In this document: positions 28,604 through 40,368 of the stretch, piece by piece
Position numbering within the stretch: position 1 is the first letter of the stretch
Layout of the letters: each line of letters opens with the position of its first letter
From: Gemmatimonadota bacterium
Lineage (GTDB): Bacteria > Gemmatimonadota > Gemmatimonadetes > Longimicrobiales > Gaopeijiaceae
Direction: 5' to 3'
Assembly (NCBI GenBank): GCA_030428885.1
Contig: JAUIEJ010000013.1
Location: 123,468 to 187,467, forward strand
DNA: 64,000 nucleotides
The notes under the pieces: model-generated
Database searches by the model: none
The model's input: the letters and a program-made list of their open reading frames with translations, nothing else
What the model was told of the DNA's origin: nothing
Position numbers and translations under genes: made by a program

Positions 28604-29617
28604 TCAGAGCGTGACCTCGACCCGCTCCCGGGCCGATCGGTAGGCCGCCTCCACCACCTCCATGAGGTGGACCTGGTCGTGGGCGCCGTCGTCGGCCCCG
28701 ATGCCCCGGGCCACCCGGAGGAAGTGATCGATCTCCCGCCGATAGGCGTTCATGTAGGGGTTGGCCCCGCTCACGGGGGCCTGGCGCGGCGTGACGTCCA
28801 TGGGGCGTCCGCCGAGCTGCTTGAACACCTCCAGGGGTGGGAGGGAGCCCGACCCCTCGGTGCCCAGCACCCGGGCGAAATGCCGGTCCTCCGAGGCGTT
28901 GTAGCTCCAGCTCACCTCCACGGTGAGGGCCACGCCGCCCTCGGTCTCCATGAGGACGGTGGCGGCGTCCTCCACCTCGAACTCGTCCCGGGTCATGACG
29001 GCGCTCACCCGGCGAATGCGGGGCGATTCCAGGAGCCAGAGTCCCAGGTCCAGCGACTGGACGCCCAGGTCCATGAATGCGCCGCCCCCGGCCTCGTCGG
29101 GCCGCTGCCGCCAGGTGGTGCGCCGCACGTTCACCTGGCGGTTCATCCAGGCCACCCGGGCGGCGTAGGGCCGGCCCAGCTCCCCTCCCCCCACGAACGC
29201 CCGCAGCGCCGCCACGTCGGGGCGGAACCGGTGGCTCATGCCCACCACCACCGACCGCTTCGCCGCCTCGGCGGCGTCCAGCACCCGGCGGCAGCCGGCG
29301 GCCGTGAGGGCCAGGGGCCGTTCCACCAGGACGTGGAGACCGGCCTGCAGCGCCGCCACCGCCTGCGCTTCGTGGAGGTGGTTGGGGGTGCAGATGAGCA
29401 CGGCCTCCACGTCGCCGTCGGCGAAGAGGGCGTCGTCGTCCAGCACCCGCTCCACGCCGAAGCGGGAGGCGATGGCCCGGGCCTTGGATTCGTCCTGGTC
29501 GGCCACCGCCAGGACCTCCACGTCGGGGCGCTCCTTGAGGAGAGGGAGGTGGACCAACTGACTCACGGCCCCCGTGCCCACCACCCCCACCCGCAGGGTC
29601 TCGCCGGGAGAGGTCAC
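28604..29617 (-). CDS. Gfo/Idh/MocA family oxidoreductase
   Basis: 337 residues. N-terminal Rossmann fold (VGVVGTGAVSQLVHLPLL at the start), CTPNHLHEAQA near residue 82, then the C-terminal alpha/beta substrate domain with GGGAFMDLGVQSLDL near 180. The usual EKP motif reads ERP (LVERPLA near residue 105): the lysine involved in catalysis in characterised members is Arg here. Substrate unknown; most relatives act on sugars or cyclitols. The GTG at 29617 overlaps the preceding stop. Confidence 0.85.
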   Translation of the reverse strand: MTSPGETLRVGVVGTGAVSQLVHLPLLKERPDVEVLAVADQDESKARAIASRFGVERVLDDDALFADGDVEAVLICTPNHLHEAQAVAALQAGLHVLVERPLALTAAGCRRVLDAAEAAKRSVVVGMSHRFRPDVAALRAFVGGGELGRPYAARVAWMNRQVNVRRTTWRQRPDEAGGGAFMDLGVQSLDLGLWLLESPRIRRVSAVMTRDEFEVEDAATVLMETEGGVALTVEVSWSYNASEDRHFARVLGTEGSGSLPPLEVFKQLGGRPMDVTPRQAPVSGANPYMNAYRREIDHFLRVARGIGADDGAHDQVHLMEVVEAAYRSARERVEVTL

Positions 29618-30303
29618 CGGATCTCTCCCGGAGCCGCCGGCCCGAACATGAACTGGGTCCCCACGCTCACCTGACCGTAGCGCAGGTCGCCCAGGAGCTC
29701 GTAGCGCAGGGTGCCGTACAGCCGGACGCGGTCGTTCATGGGATACTCCAGACCCGTGTGGAGATTGAAGCCCGCCGTGACGGTGTCCAGGAGGTCTTCG
29801 ATGAAGGTGCCCCCGATGGCCCCGCCGTCGCCGTTCATGATGTGGGCCGACGCCCCGGCCCCCAGGTAGGTCAGGAGTCCGTAGGGCACGGACCACACGA
29901 TGTGGCCGTCCACGCCGAGGACCAGGTCGGACCAGTTGATGATCCCCAGGTCCACGTCGGCGGGCGGGGTGCCGTCGGGACTCGACCGGTCCACGAGTTC
30001 GTTGAGGCGGACCTCCAGTTCCCGCACCTCGGCGTCCTTCATGCGGGACGACCAGTAGCCCACCGTCGGCACGATGCGGAGTCCCGGTCCCAGGTAGCCC
30101 AGGTCCATCCGGAGTCCCACCGACAGGTCCGAGTCCACCCGACTCGGGGCGATGACCCCCACGTCGAGTCCGATGCCCCGGAACGAGAGATTCTCGTAGT
30201 CGAAGTCGGCCAGATCCTGGCTCCGGGCGGGACTCGCCGCGGCCAGGACCGCCAGGGCCCCGACCACCATGCCCACCCGTCGCCCTCCACGGCACTCGCT
30301 CAC
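29614..30303 (-). CDS. hypothetical secreted protein, probable outer-membrane beta-barrel
   Basis: 229 residues. Signal peptide with hydrophobic core VGALAVLAAASPA and cleavage after ARSQ near residue 29. The mature part has alternating strands rich in Gly, Tyr and aromatic residues (LGYLGPGLRIVPTVGYW, GLEYPMNDRVRLYGTLRYEL), as expected of a small outer-membrane barrel. No family is recognised. The GTG at 30303 overlaps the rimO stop; the nearby internal ATG (codon 12) would cut into the signal peptide. Confidence 0.6.
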   Translation of the reverse strand: MSECRGGRRVGMVVGALAVLAAASPARSQDLADFDYENLSFRGIGLDVGVIAPSRVDSDLSVGLRMDLGYLGPGLRIVPTVGYWSSRMKDAEVRELEVRLNELVDRSSPDGTPPADVDLGIINWSDLVLGVDGHIVWSVPYGLLTYLGAGASAHIMNGDGGAIGGTFIEDLLDTVTAGFNLHTGLEYPMNDRVRLYGTLRYELLGDLRYGQVSVGTQFMFGPAAPGEIR

Positions 30304-31829
30304 GTCTCCACCACCTTTGCGATCAGGTCGTATTCCAGGGCGTCCACGATCTCCACCTCCACGAAGCGACCCGGCTCGGGAGCCGGCCCGTCGCCGTGGA
30401 GGATCTGGGTGGCGCCGTCCACGTCCACCGCCTGCCCTTCGGTGCGGCCCACGGCCCCGAAGTCGGGATCGGCGTCGTCGCCGTCGAGGCGGCGGTCCAC
30501 CAGGACCCGCCGCACCGATCCCACCTGCGCCAGGTTCGCCTCGAACGAAATGCCCCGCTGGACGTCCAGGAGGGCCTCCAGGCGATCCTGCTTCACGTCG
30601 TCGTCCACCGGGTCCGGGAGTTCGGCGGCCCGGGTCCCCTCCTCCACCGAGTAGGCGAAGGCCCCCACCCGGTCGAACTCCAGCTCCTCCAGCAGGTCCA
30701 CCAGCTCCTGGAAGTCGTCCTCGGTCTCGCCGGGGAAACCCACGATGACCGTGGTGCGGAGGGTGATGCCCGGCACGGCGCTCCGGAGCCGGGCCACCCG
30801 CTCCCGGATCGTGGCCCGGCGCTCCGGGCGGCGCATGGCCGCCAGGATCCGGTCCGACCCGTGCTGGAGCGGAAGATCGAGATAGGGCACCAGGCGCGGC
30901 CCGTCGCGGCGCTCCACCCCGTCGGCCAGGAGGTCCACCAGCTCCGGCGTGATTCCCGAGGGATACATGTAGAAGAGCCGGTACCAGTCCACCTCGGTGC
31001 GCTCCAGGAGCGCCCGGAGCAGATCGGGCAGGAGGGGCGCCGCCGGATCGCGGCGGCGCAGATCCCGACCGTACCAGGTGGTGTCCTGGGAAATCACGTT
31101 GATCTCCCGCACGCCGGCGCGTCCCAGGCTCCGGGCCTCGGCCACGAGCTCGTCCAGGGGCGCGGAGCGGTGCAGCCCCCGCATCATGGGAATGGCGCAG
31201 AAGGCGCAGGTGTGATCGCACCCCTCGCTGATCTTGAGGAACGAGGTGTGGCGCGTCTCGCCGGTGAGGATCCGGAGCGGCCGCTCCATGAGGGGCACGG
31301 TCTCGGGCGCTTCGTCGGGAAGGAGTCCCCGGGACCGCAGTTCGGGCACGAGCCCCTGGAGTTCGGTGAGTCCCATGAAAAGGTCGACTTCGGGAATCTC
31401 CCGCTCCAGCTCGTCCTGATAGCGCTGGACCATGCACCCCACCGCCACCACCGCCTTGAGGCGCCCCCCGTCCTTCAGTTCGCAGGCCTCCAGGAGGGTC
31501 TCGATGGACTGGGCCTTGGCCGCCTCGATGAAGCCGCAGGTGTTGACGATGACCACGTCGGCGTCGTCGGGCTCCACCCCCACCCGGGCGCCGTGGCCCA
31601 CCAGCGCCGCCATCATGCGCTCCGAGTCCACCGTGTTCTTGTCGCACCCCAGGGTCACCAGGGCGATGCGGGGCCCGTCCAGGGGCCCCTCGGCGGGCGG
31701 ATCGAAGGTCGCCGGGGCCACCGACGGATCCACGCCCGGACGCACGGGTCCCGGCGTGACGGGGAACACGGGGAGTTCCCGAACCCGCCCCACGTCGCCC
31801 CGGAGAGGCGGAGACGGCGGTCGGGTCAC
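30300..31829 (-). CDS. rimO: ribosomal protein S12 methylthiotransferase RimO
   Basis: Radical SAM enzyme that methylthiolates Asp88 of ribosomal protein S12. 509 residues. The MTTase N-terminal domain carries cysteines in VTLGCDKN, NTCGF and VGCMV; the radical SAM cluster is CDHTCAFC near residue 200; a C-terminal TRAM domain follows. The GTG at 31829 overlaps the lolA stop, but the first ~53 residues (Pro-rich) precede the conserved RIALVTLG, so the true start could lie further in. DKNTVDSE distinguishes RimO from MiaB. Confidence 0.92.
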   Translation of the reverse strand: MTRPPSPPLRGDVGRVRELPVFPVTPGPVRPGVDPSVAPATFDPPAEGPLDGPRIALVTLGCDKNTVDSERMMAALVGHGARVGVEPDDADVVIVNTCGFIEAAKAQSIETLLEACELKDGGRLKAVVAVGCMVQRYQDELEREIPEVDLFMGLTELQGLVPELRSRGLLPDEAPETVPLMERPLRILTGETRHTSFLKISEGCDHTCAFCAIPMMRGLHRSAPLDELVAEARSLGRAGVREINVISQDTTWYGRDLRRRDPAAPLLPDLLRALLERTEVDWYRLFYMYPSGITPELVDLLADGVERRDGPRLVPYLDLPLQHGSDRILAAMRRPERRATIRERVARLRSAVPGITLRTTVIVGFPGETEDDFQELVDLLEELEFDRVGAFAYSVEEGTRAAELPDPVDDDVKQDRLEALLDVQRGISFEANLAQVGSVRRVLVDRRLDGDDADPDFGAVGRTEGQAVDVDGATQILHGDGPAPEPGRFVEVEIVDALEYDLIAKVVET

Positions 31830-32482
31830 CGGTTCGACACCACGTCGACGCCCGGGGGCACGGTGAATTCGAAGTAGTCGCCGGCGAGGGTGGGATCCAG
31901 GGCCAGGGCCGACAGGCTCACCCGCCGGGTAAGGCCGTTGTCCTCCGTGACCTCGATGCGCCGGATCAGCCGCGCCTCGGGGTCGACCCACACCCGGGCC
32001 GACACCAGTCCACGAGCCGACCGCGGGGTCAGGGCCAGCCGGAGGGTGCCGTGGCCGTCCACGGCTTCCTCTCCCTGGGTCACCACGTCGTACTTCGCCG
32101 CCGGATCCGAGAGGAACTCCCGGAAGAAGTCCAGTCCGCCCCGGGACGGATCCAGGGGGAACCGCAGCACCTGCCCTTCATCCAGGCTCTTGTAGTAGAC
32201 CCAGAACCACGACCCGTCGGCCACCACCTCGTCGCCCTCGGGGTCGGCGAAGTCCATGCGGAAGCGGTTGGGGCGCTCCTGACAGAGGCGGCCCCGGCTC
32301 GTCTTGGCCGACCCCAGGAGGGGGTTGTCCAGCACCTGGACGAAGTCGGCGCAGATGGAGCCCAGCGCCGCGTAGCGCTCCGAGGCGGCCTCCAGGGCCG
32401 CCAGGCCCGGATCCTGGGCTCGGAGGGGGAGGGCGGCCGCCAGGACCGCCAGGGTCGGAAGCACGGAGAATATGGACGACAT
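31826..32482 (-). CDS. lolA: outer-membrane lipoprotein carrier protein LolA
   Basis: Periplasmic chaperone that ferries lipoproteins from LolCDE to the outer membrane. 218 residues. Signal peptide 1-22 (cleavage after LRAQ), then the LolA fold with ICADFVQVLDNPLLG, RPNRFRMDFADPEGD and WVYYKSLDEGQV. No lipobox. It starts at ATG 32482, 68 bases downstream of ftsK, and its stop overlaps rimO. With lnt and the Lnb-domain protein, it makes this run rich in lipoprotein maturation functions. Confidence 0.88.
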   Translation of the reverse strand: MSSIFSVLPTLAVLAAALPLRAQDPGLAALEAASERYAALGSICADFVQVLDNPLLGSAKTSRGRLCQERPNRFRMDFADPEGDEVVADGSWFWVYYKSLDEGQVLRFPLDPSRGGLDFFREFLSDPAAKYDVVTQGEEAVDGHGTLRLALTPRSARGLVSARVWVDPEARLIRRIEVTEDNGLTRRVSLSALALDPTLAGDYFEFTVPPGVDVVSNR

Positions 32483-32550
32483 GGGAGAAGACCCGACTCG
32501 GGGGAGCGCGAACGAACGACGACGATGCTCGGGGACTCCTACACGGGGAT

Positions 32551-34938
32551 TCAGCCCCCGGGTCCCATCATCCGGTCGAGTTCGTCCAGGGTCATGAGGA
32601 CCTCCCGGGGCCGGGAGCCGTCCTGCCCTCCCACCACCCCGGCGTCCTCCAACTGGTCGACGATCCGGGCCGCCCGACCGTATCCGATGCTCAGGCGCCG
32701 CTGGAGGAGCGAGGTCGAGCCCCCCTGGTTCTGGATGCACACCTCGGCCGCGGCCCGGAAGAGCTCGTCCCAATCGCCCACGATCTCGTCCTGGGCGGCG
32801 GCGGCCTCGTCCATCTCGTTGCGGCGAAGCTCCTCCAGGATGTCCACCTCGGCGTGCATGGGCGCCACCGTTTCGCCGTCGCCGTCGCGCTCCTCGGCCT
32901 TCTCCCGGTACCACGACAGCAGGCGGTCGGTGTCTTCCGTGGAGAGGTAGGCGCCCTGGATCCGCACCGGCTCGCTCTGCCCCGGCGGGAGGAAGAGCAT
33001 GTCGCCGTTGCCCAGGAGCGACTCGGCGCCGTTCTGGTCGAGAATGGTCCGGGAGTCGGTCTTGGACGCCACCCGGAAGGCGATGCGGGTGGGGAAGTTC
33101 GCCTTGATGAGGCCGGTGATGACGTTCACCGACGGACGCTGCGTCGCCACGATGAGGTGGATCCCGATGGCCCGGGCCTTCTGGGCGAGCTGGGCCAGGG
33201 GCCGTTCCACCTCGCTCTGGACCTGCATCATGAGGTCGGCGAGCTCGTCCACCACCACCACGATGTAGGGCAGCGGCCCGTCGTCGTAGATCCAGCGGTC
33301 CGGGTCGCCCTCCTCGCCGTCGGCGTCGGGCCGGCGCAGCACGACGCCCCTGGCCAGGCGCTGGTTGAACTCGGCCAGGGAGCGCACCCCGTTGGCCGCC
33401 AGCAACTGGTAGCGCCGCTCCATCTCCATGACGGCCCACTTCAGCACGGCGGCGGCGTCGGAGGGGTCGGTGATGACCGGATGCCGCAGGTGGGGGAGGT
33501 CGGCGTAGGCCGACAACTCCACCATCTTCGGATCGATCATGAGGAGGCGCAGCGTCTCCGGGGTGTGCCGGTAGACCAGGCTGGTGACGATGGTATTGAT
33601 GCAGACCGATTTCCCCGAGCCGGTGGCCCCGGCGATGAGGAGGTGGGGCATCTTGGCCAGGTCGGCCACGTAGGGGCGGCCCGTGAGGTCCTTGCCCAGG
33701 CCCAGGGGCAGCGAGCCCCGGGCGTTGCGGTATTCCCGGGCTTCCAGGATGTCCCGGAGCTGCACGATGGAGGGGTGGGGGTTGGGAATCTCCACCCCCA
33801 CGGCCCCCTTCCCCGGGATCGGCGCCACGATGCGGATGCTGGGCGCCTTCATGGCCAGGGCCAGGTCGGCGTCGAGGTTGGCGATGCGGTTCACCTTCAC
33901 CCCCGGCGCCGGCACCACCTCGAACTGGGTGACCACGGGGCCGGTGGTGCGCCCCCCCAGGGCGCAGTCGACGTTGAAGGTCTTGAGCTTCTCCACCAGG
34001 ACTCCGCCCAGGGCCTGGAGCTCCCGTTCCATGTGGGCCCGATCCTCCCGCTCCTCGGCCGTGAGCAGGCCGAGCTCGGGAAGGGCCCCGCCCCGGAGAT
34101 CCCGGGGATCGGCGGGGTCGGGAAGGTCGTCGGGGGCGGGGACGGCCCGGGCGGCGGGCACCGGAATCGGGATCTCCTCGACGGGCTCGGCCTCGTCCTC
34201 TTCGGCGACCTCGGCCTCCTCCTCGGCCTCCTCCGCGGCCGCGGCCTCGGCGTCGCCGGTCTCGGGGCCGGTCCAGTGCTCGTCGGGCAGCGGCTCGTCG
34301 GCTTCGGCCGCCGCCGCGTCCTTCTCCCGCTTGTCCCGGTAGGTCTCCCCCAGGGCCCGAGCGCCCCGGGCGGCCAGTTCCCCGCCCCGGGCCACCCCCG
34401 TCCCCAGGGTGTGGAGAGGATTCCAGCGCAGGGTCAGCACCGACAACCCCACGAAGGCCACGCCCAGGAGGAGCATCGTGCCCAGGAGTCCCACGGCCCC
34501 CCGCAGGGGCACTCCCAGGGCCGTCCCGATCCAACCGGCCAGGGGCGAGGCGGGCCAGAGGGCGCCCACCAGGAGAGGGATCAGGACCACCAGACCGACC
34601 GACAGGGCGGCGGCCCGCCAGCTCCACTCCCGATCGAGCCATTCTCCCGCCCGGAGTCCCGCCACCGCCAGGAGGACGGCGGTGAGGGGCGCGGCGGCCC
34701 CCACGGCACCCACCAGGGCGGCCCGGAGGCGGACGCCCACGGCCCCCACCACGTTGCCCGAGGGGAACCACCCGGCGGCCCCACCGCCGAGCCATCCCGT
34801 GGGAAGGAGGGCCGCCGCCACGAAGACGGCCAGGGCCAGGAGCCCCACCCCCAGGAGGTCCCGCTGCTGTTCGGGGGTGAGAAGGCCCCCCGACCCCTTC
34901 TTCCGGGACCGCTTCCCGCCGCTCTTCCTACGCGCCAT
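32551..34938 (-). CDS. ftsK: DNA translocase FtsK
   Basis: Septum-located DNA pump that clears the chromosome terminus at division. 795 residues. Basic N-terminus ([15 protein letters not shown]), about four membrane helices (25-165), a Glu/Ala/Pro-rich linker (about 190-290), then the motor with Walker A AGATGSGKSVCINTI near residue 440, Walker B IVVVVDELADLMM near 560, and a C-terminal winged-helix gamma domain (about 730-790). The short linker resembles SpoIIIE more than E. coli FtsK. It overlaps comB by 11 bases. Confidence 0.94.
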   Translation of the reverse strand: MARRKSGGKRSRKKGSGGLLTPEQQRDLLGVGLLALAVFVAAALLPTGWLGGGAAGWFPSGNVVGAVGVRLRAALVGAVGAAAPLTAVLLAVAGLRAGEWLDREWSWRAAALSVGLVVLIPLLVGALWPASPLAGWIGTALGVPLRGAVGLLGTMLLLGVAFVGLSVLTLRWNPLHTLGTGVARGGELAARGARALGETYRDKREKDAAAAEADEPLPDEHWTGPETGDAEAAAAEEAEEEAEVAEEDEAEPVEEIPIPVPAARAVPAPDDLPDPADPRDLRGGALPELGLLTAEEREDRAHMERELQALGGVLVEKLKTFNVDCALGGRTTGPVVTQFEVVPAPGVKVNRIANLDADLALAMKAPSIRIVAPIPGKGAVGVEIPNPHPSIVQLRDILEAREYRNARGSLPLGLGKDLTGRPYVADLAKMPHLLIAGATGSGKSVCINTIVTSLVYRHTPETLRLLMIDPKMVELSAYADLPHLRHPVITDPSDAAAVLKWAVMEMERRYQLLAANGVRSLAEFNQRLARGVVLRRPDADGEEGDPDRWIYDDGPLPYIVVVVDELADLMMQVQSEVERPLAQLAQKARAIGIHLIVATQRPSVNVITGLIKANFPTRIAFRVASKTDSRTILDQNGAESLLGNGDMLFLPPGQSEPVRIQGAYLSTEDTDRLLSWYREKAEERDGDGETVAPMHAEVDILEELRRNEMDEAAAAQDEIVGDWDELFRAAAEVCIQNQGGSTSLLQRRLSIGYGRAARIVDQLEDAGVVGGQDGSRPREVLMTLDELDRMMGPGG

Positions 34939-35650
34939 GGCGGGAGCGCACGACTCGATCGTCCAGTTCGGGCACGATCCGGTGCACGTCGAAGCGGGCG
35001 CAGAGGGCCACGTCGTCGCCCAGGCCGATCTCGGCGAGGGCGCGTCCGGCATCGGTGTCCGCCAGGCGATCGGCGTCCACCGGATAGGCGTCGGCCAGCG
35101 CCTCGGCGGCCCGGGCGCCGTCTCCCAGATCCAGGGGCTCCCCGGCGGCCCGGAGGCGCCGGATGAGATGCCCGGCGCAGAGCGCGTCCTCCAGGGCGAA
35201 GGCCCCGCTCCGGCCGGCGCAGGCCACCACCAACCGATCGGTCCCGGACACGGCCACGGTCACCGCACCGAGATTCAGGAACGACGCCACCACCACCCGG
35301 TCGGCGTGCTCGGCGGCGCTGAAGGCCCGGGTGCCGTTGGTGGTGTTCATGATGAGCCGCTTGCCCTTCACCACCTCGGGGGTGAACTCCCCCGGGGAGT
35401 TGCCCAGATCGTACCCTTCGATCTTCACGCCGCGCCGCTCCCCGCAGAGGAGCGTGTCGTCGCGACCGATGGACTGGAGCAGCTTCACGGCCTCTTCGGT
35501 GGAGGCGGTGGGGTAGATTCCCCGGGCCCCGGAAGCCAGGGCCTGCACCATGCAGCTCGTGGCCCGGATCACGTCCACCACCACCACCGTCGCCCCGCCC
35601 AGATCGGCGTTGGACAGCCCCTCCACCGAAAACCGGACGTCGACCCTCAT
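34928..35650 (-). CDS. comB: 2-phosphosulfolactate phosphatase family protein (ComB-like)
   Basis: 240 residues, Mg-dependent phosphatase family first described in coenzyme M synthesis. Landmarks: [11 protein letters not shown] near residue 26, [18 protein letters not shown] near 70, NTTNGTRAF near 102, and [17 protein letters not shown] near 140. Bacteria outside methanogens have the gene without coenzyme M, so the substrate may be another phosphosulfonate or phospho-acid. It lies between accC (ATGA overlap) and ftsK; no other sulfolactate genes are present. Confidence 0.82.
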   Translation of the reverse strand: MRVDVRFSVEGLSNADLGGATVVVVDVIRATSCMVQALASGARGIYPTASTEEAVKLLQSIGRDDTLLCGERRGVKIEGYDLGNSPGEFTPEVVKGKRLIMNTTNGTRAFSAAEHADRVVVASFLNLGAVTVAVSGTDRLVVACAGRSGAFALEDALCAGHLIRRLRAAGEPLDLGDGARAAEALADAYPVDADRLADTDAGRALAEIGLGDDVALCARFDVHRIVPELDDRVVRSRHGA

Positions 35651-37011
35651 GAGGCGCCGCCGTCGCCGCTCCGTCGCTCGGCGAACCGCTCCAGGAACGC
35701 CGTATCGACGTTCCCGGCCACGAACTCCCGATCCCGGACGATCTCGCCCAGGAAGTCGGTCGTGGTGTGGATGCCCTCGATGACCAGGTGCTGGAGGGCG
35801 TTGCGGGCCCGGGAAATGGCTTCGTCCCGGGTGTTGCCGCTCACGATGAGCTTGGCCAGGAGGGAGTCGTAGAAGGGCGGGACCTTGTAGCCCCCGTAGA
35901 TGTGGGTGTCGAGACGCACCCCGGGACCCCCCGGCGGATGGAACGTGGCGATGGTTCCGGGGCTCGGCGCGAACGCCCGCTCCGGGTCCTCGGCGTTGAT
36001 CCGGAACTCGATGGCGTGCCCCCGGAGCTGGACGTTGTCGGGGAACGAGAGCTTCTCGCCCGCCGCCACCCGGATCTGCTCCTTCACCAGGTCCAGGCCG
36101 GTGGTCACCTCGGTGACGGGGTGCTCCACCTGGATCCGGGTGTTCATCTCGATGAAGTAGAACTCCCCGCTCTGGTCCAGGAGGAACTCCACGGTGCCGG
36201 CGCCCACGTAGTCGATGGCCTGGGCCGCCTTCACCGCCGCCTCACCCATGGCGGCCCGCAGCTCGGGGGTGAGGGCGGGGGACGGCGCTTCCTCGATGAG
36301 CTTCTGGTGACGGCGCTGCACCGAGCAGTCCCGCTCCCCCAGGTGCATGACCCGGCCGTACGAGTCCCCGAACACCTGGAACTCCACGTGGCGCGGCCGC
36401 AGGATGCAGCGCTCCAGGTAGACGCCCGGATCCCCGAACGCCGCCTGGGCCTCGTTCTGGGCGGCCTGGAGCAGGCGGGGAAAGCTCTCGGCGTCGTGGG
36501 CGATGCGCATGCCCTTTCCACCGCCTCCCGCCGAGGCCTTGATCATGATGGGGAAGCCGATGCCCCGGGCCACCTCCACGGCCTCGTCGGGGTCGGTGAG
36601 GATCCCCTCCGAGCCCGGCACGGTGGGGACGCCCACCTCCATCATGGTGCGGCGCGCCGTGGCCTTGTCGCCCATGGACCGGATCTGGTCCGGCGTGGGG
36701 CCGATGAAGACCAGATCGGAACGGGCGCAGATCTCGCTGAACTCGGCGTTTTCGGCGAGGAACCCGTAGCCCGGGTGGATGGCCTCGGCCCCCGTCACCT
36801 CGGCGGCGGCGATGATCCGGGGAACGTTGAGATAGCTCTCCTTCCCCGCCGGCGGACCGATGCAGACGTCCTCGTCGGCGAACCGGACGTGGAGCGACTC
36901 CCGATCGGCCTCGGAGTACACGGCCACGGTCTTCACCCCGAGCTCGTGGCACGCCCGGATGATGCGGAGGGCGATCTCGCCCCGATTGGCGATGAGTACC
37001 TTCTTGAACAC
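35647..37011 (-). CDS. accC: acetyl-CoA carboxylase, biotin carboxylase subunit
   Basis: Carboxylates biotin on AccB with ATP and bicarbonate, the first half of malonyl-CoA synthesis. 454 residues. [16 protein letters not shown] at the N-terminus; ATP-grasp loop [12 protein letters not shown] near residue 160; [18 protein letters not shown] near 233; [14 protein letters not shown] near 288. The GTG at 37011 gives the normal length. It follows accB by 71 bases and is coupled to comB. Confidence 0.97.
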   Translation of the reverse strand: MFKKVLIANRGEIALRIIRACHELGVKTVAVYSEADRESLHVRFADEDVCIGPPAGKESYLNVPRIIAAAEVTGAEAIHPGYGFLAENAEFSEICARSDLVFIGPTPDQIRSMGDKATARRTMMEVGVPTVPGSEGILTDPDEAVEVARGIGFPIMIKASAGGGGKGMRIAHDAESFPRLLQAAQNEAQAAFGDPGVYLERCILRPRHVEFQVFGDSYGRVMHLGERDCSVQRRHQKLIEEAPSPALTPELRAAMGEAAVKAAQAIDYVGAGTVEFLLDQSGEFYFIEMNTRIQVEHPVTEVTTGLDLVKEQIRVAAGEKLSFPDNVQLRGHAIEFRINAEDPERAFAPSPGTIATFHPPGGPGVRLDTHIYGGYKVPPFYDSLLAKLIVSGNTRDEAISRARNALQHLVIEGIHTTTDFLGEIVRDREFVAGNVDTAFLERFAERRSGDGGAS

Positions 37012-37082
37012 GCTGCCTGCCTCGTTGACCGGATCGGGTCGGCGGAAGGCGTCGGAACCGCCGCCCCCCACCGGAGCGGGGG

Positions 37083-37565
37083 TCAGGACGGATCGATGCG
37101 GAAGAGCACCTGGCCGTATTCCACCGGCTCGGCGTTGTCCACGCAGATCTCGGCCACGGTGCCCGAGATCTCGGCCTCGAGCTCGTTCATGAGCTTCATG
37201 GCCTCGATGATGCACAGGGTGTCCCCCTGCCCCACCGTCGACCCCACGTCGACGTAGGACGGTGCATCGGGCGCCGGGGCGCGGTAGAACGTGCCCACCA
37301 TGGGCGACGTAACGTCGACGAGGTGGGAGGCCGGAGCCCCGGCCTCGGGCGCCGCCTCCGACGCCGACGGCCCGGGGGCCGCAGCCGGAGCCGCAGCGGG
37401 GGCCGGCGCCGCCATGGGCACGGGCATGGCCGCAGCCGGGGCCACCGTCTGGGGCGGCGTCTTCCCGATCCGGACCTTGGTGCCGCCGCGCTCGATCTCG
37501 ATGGAGTCGATGCTGCTCTGGTCGATGGCCTGGATCAGCCGTTCGAGGAAGTCGAGATCGATCAT
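37083..37565 (-). CDS. accB: acetyl-CoA carboxylase, biotin carboxyl carrier protein
   Basis: 160 residues. Short N-terminal helix, a flexible Ala/Pro linker (about 40-80), and the biotinyl domain with the modified lysine in IEAMKLMNE near residue 122. [16 protein letters not shown] is the usual opening of the domain. The ATG at 37565 overlaps the efp stop (ATGA). The order efp-accB-accC is widely conserved. Confidence 0.97.
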   Translation of the reverse strand: MIDLDFLERLIQAIDQSSIDSIEIERGGTKVRIGKTPPQTVAPAAAMPVPMAAPAPAAAPAAAPGPSASEAAPEAGAPASHLVDVTSPMVGTFYRAPAPDAPSYVDVGSTVGQGDTLCIIEAMKLMNELEAEISGTVAEICVDNAEPVEYGQVLFRIDPS

Positions 37566-38128
37566 CCAGTCACCCTCGTGAGGTATTTGTCCTCGGTGCG
37601 GTCCACCTTGATCACGTCACCGATCTCCACGAAGAGGGGCACCTGGACCACGGCGCCCGTCTCCAGGGTCGCGGGCTTCGTGCCGCCCTGCGCGGTATCG
37701 CCCCGCACCCCCGGGTCGGTCTCGGACACCTGGAGTTCCACGAACTGGGGGAGGTCCACCGAGATCACCTTCTCGTCGTGGACCAGTCCCTCGCACTCCA
37801 TGTTCTCCTTGAGATACTGGAGCTGGGTGTCGCCGATGACGTCCTTCGAGAGGGGAATCATCTCGAAGGTGTTGGCGTCCATGAAGAAGTAGAGCTGACC
37901 GTCGGTGTAGCTGTAGTTCACCGGCCGCCGCTCGAGCCGCACGTCGGTCACCTTCTCACCCGAGCGGAACGTCTTGTCCACCACGGCTCCGGTGAGGACG
38001 TTCTTCAGCTTGGTGCGGACGAAGGCGCCGCCCTTTCCGGGCTTGACGTGCTGGAAATAGGTGATGGTCCAGAGGCCCCCGTCGATGTCGAGAACCATTC
38101 CGTTGCGGAAGTCGGCCGTGCTCGCCAT
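37562..38128 (-). CDS. efp: elongation factor P
   Basis: Rescues ribosomes stalled on polyproline. 188 residues, three beta-barrel domains. The loop that enters the peptidyl-transferase centre reads [12 protein letters not shown], with the modifiable Lys32. The Lys (not Arg) rules out EarP-type rhamnosylation; no EpmA/EpmB or other modifying enzyme is seen in the window. It lies 19 bases downstream of aroQ. Confidence 0.97.
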   Translation of the reverse strand: MASTADFRNGMVLDIDGGLWTITYFQHVKPGKGGAFVRTKLKNVLTGAVVDKTFRSGEKVTDVRLERRPVNYSYTDGQLYFFMDANTFEMIPLSKDVIGDTQLQYLKENMECEGLVHDEKVISVDLPQFVELQVSETDPGVRGDTAQGGTKPATLETGAVVQVPLFVEIGDVIKVDRTEDKYLTRVTG

Positions 38129-38147
38129 GCGCTTCCCGTTCCGTGGG

Positions 38148-38614
38148 TCAGTCGTGGGGCGCGCCGGAGCGCGCGCGATCGTGGAGATGGGCTACGAGGC
38201 CCCGCAGCCCGAGAAGATAGCTCTGCAGGCCGAATCCATAAACCACACCGGCGGCCACGGGGGCCAGGAGCGAGGTGTGGCGAAACGACTCCCGGGCCGC
38301 CGTGTTGGAGAGGTGCACCTCGACGAACGGCCGCCCCACCCCCAGCAATCCGTCGCGGAGCGCCACCGAGGTGTGGGTGAGTCCCGCCGCGTTCACCAGG
38401 AAGCCGTCGGTCCGGGTGGCCACCGATTCCAGGTGGTCCAGGATCTCGCCTTCGTGGTTCGACTGGAAGGTCTCCAGGGCCACCCCCAGTTCCTCCGCCA
38501 GACTCCAGAGCGCGGCGTTCACGGCCTCGAGGGTGGCGGTGCCGTAGATCTCGGGTTCCCGCCGGCCCAGGAGCCGGAGGTTGGGCCCGTGGATGACCGT
38601 GATCCGCCGGCCCG

Positions 38615-38618
<4 letters not shown>
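38148..38618 (-). CDS. aroQ: 3-dehydroquinate dehydratase, type II
   Basis: Third step of the shikimate pathway. 156 residues. N-terminal HGPNLRLLGRREPEIYG carries the catalytic Tyr; the second Asn of the usual GPNLNLLG is Arg here. NAAGLTHTSVALRD contains the active-site His region and FVEVHLSN the C-terminal motif. The ATG at 38618 overlaps the stop of the TPR gene. aroB is elsewhere in the window (56431-57543). Confidence 0.94.
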
Positions 38619-40249
<1,631 letters not shown>

Positions 40250-40307
40250 CGGTGACTCCGGGGCGTCGGATGGCGCAGGAACGCGGCGAGGACACGACGG
40301 GCCGGGG

Positions 40308-40337
40308 AAGATAGACGACCCGCGGAAACGGTGTCAA
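40308..40337 (-). promoter_or_regulatory. putative promoter of the TPR-aroQ-efp-accBC run
   Basis: Minus-strand TTGACA (40332-40337, full consensus), an 18-base spacer, and TATCTT (40308-40313). It lies in the 247-base divergent gap and would give a leader of about 50 bases before the GTG at 40249. One of the strongest promoter candidates in the window. Confidence 0.75.
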
Positions 40338-40368
40338 CGAACCCCCGTGGGAACGGCGCACGATCGGC

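Noticed and set aside
30300..31829. Fusion of a new N-terminal domain to RimO
   Set aside because: The first ~53 residues are Pro-rich without a domain pattern; more likely an early start forced by the GTGA overlap or a disordered extension.
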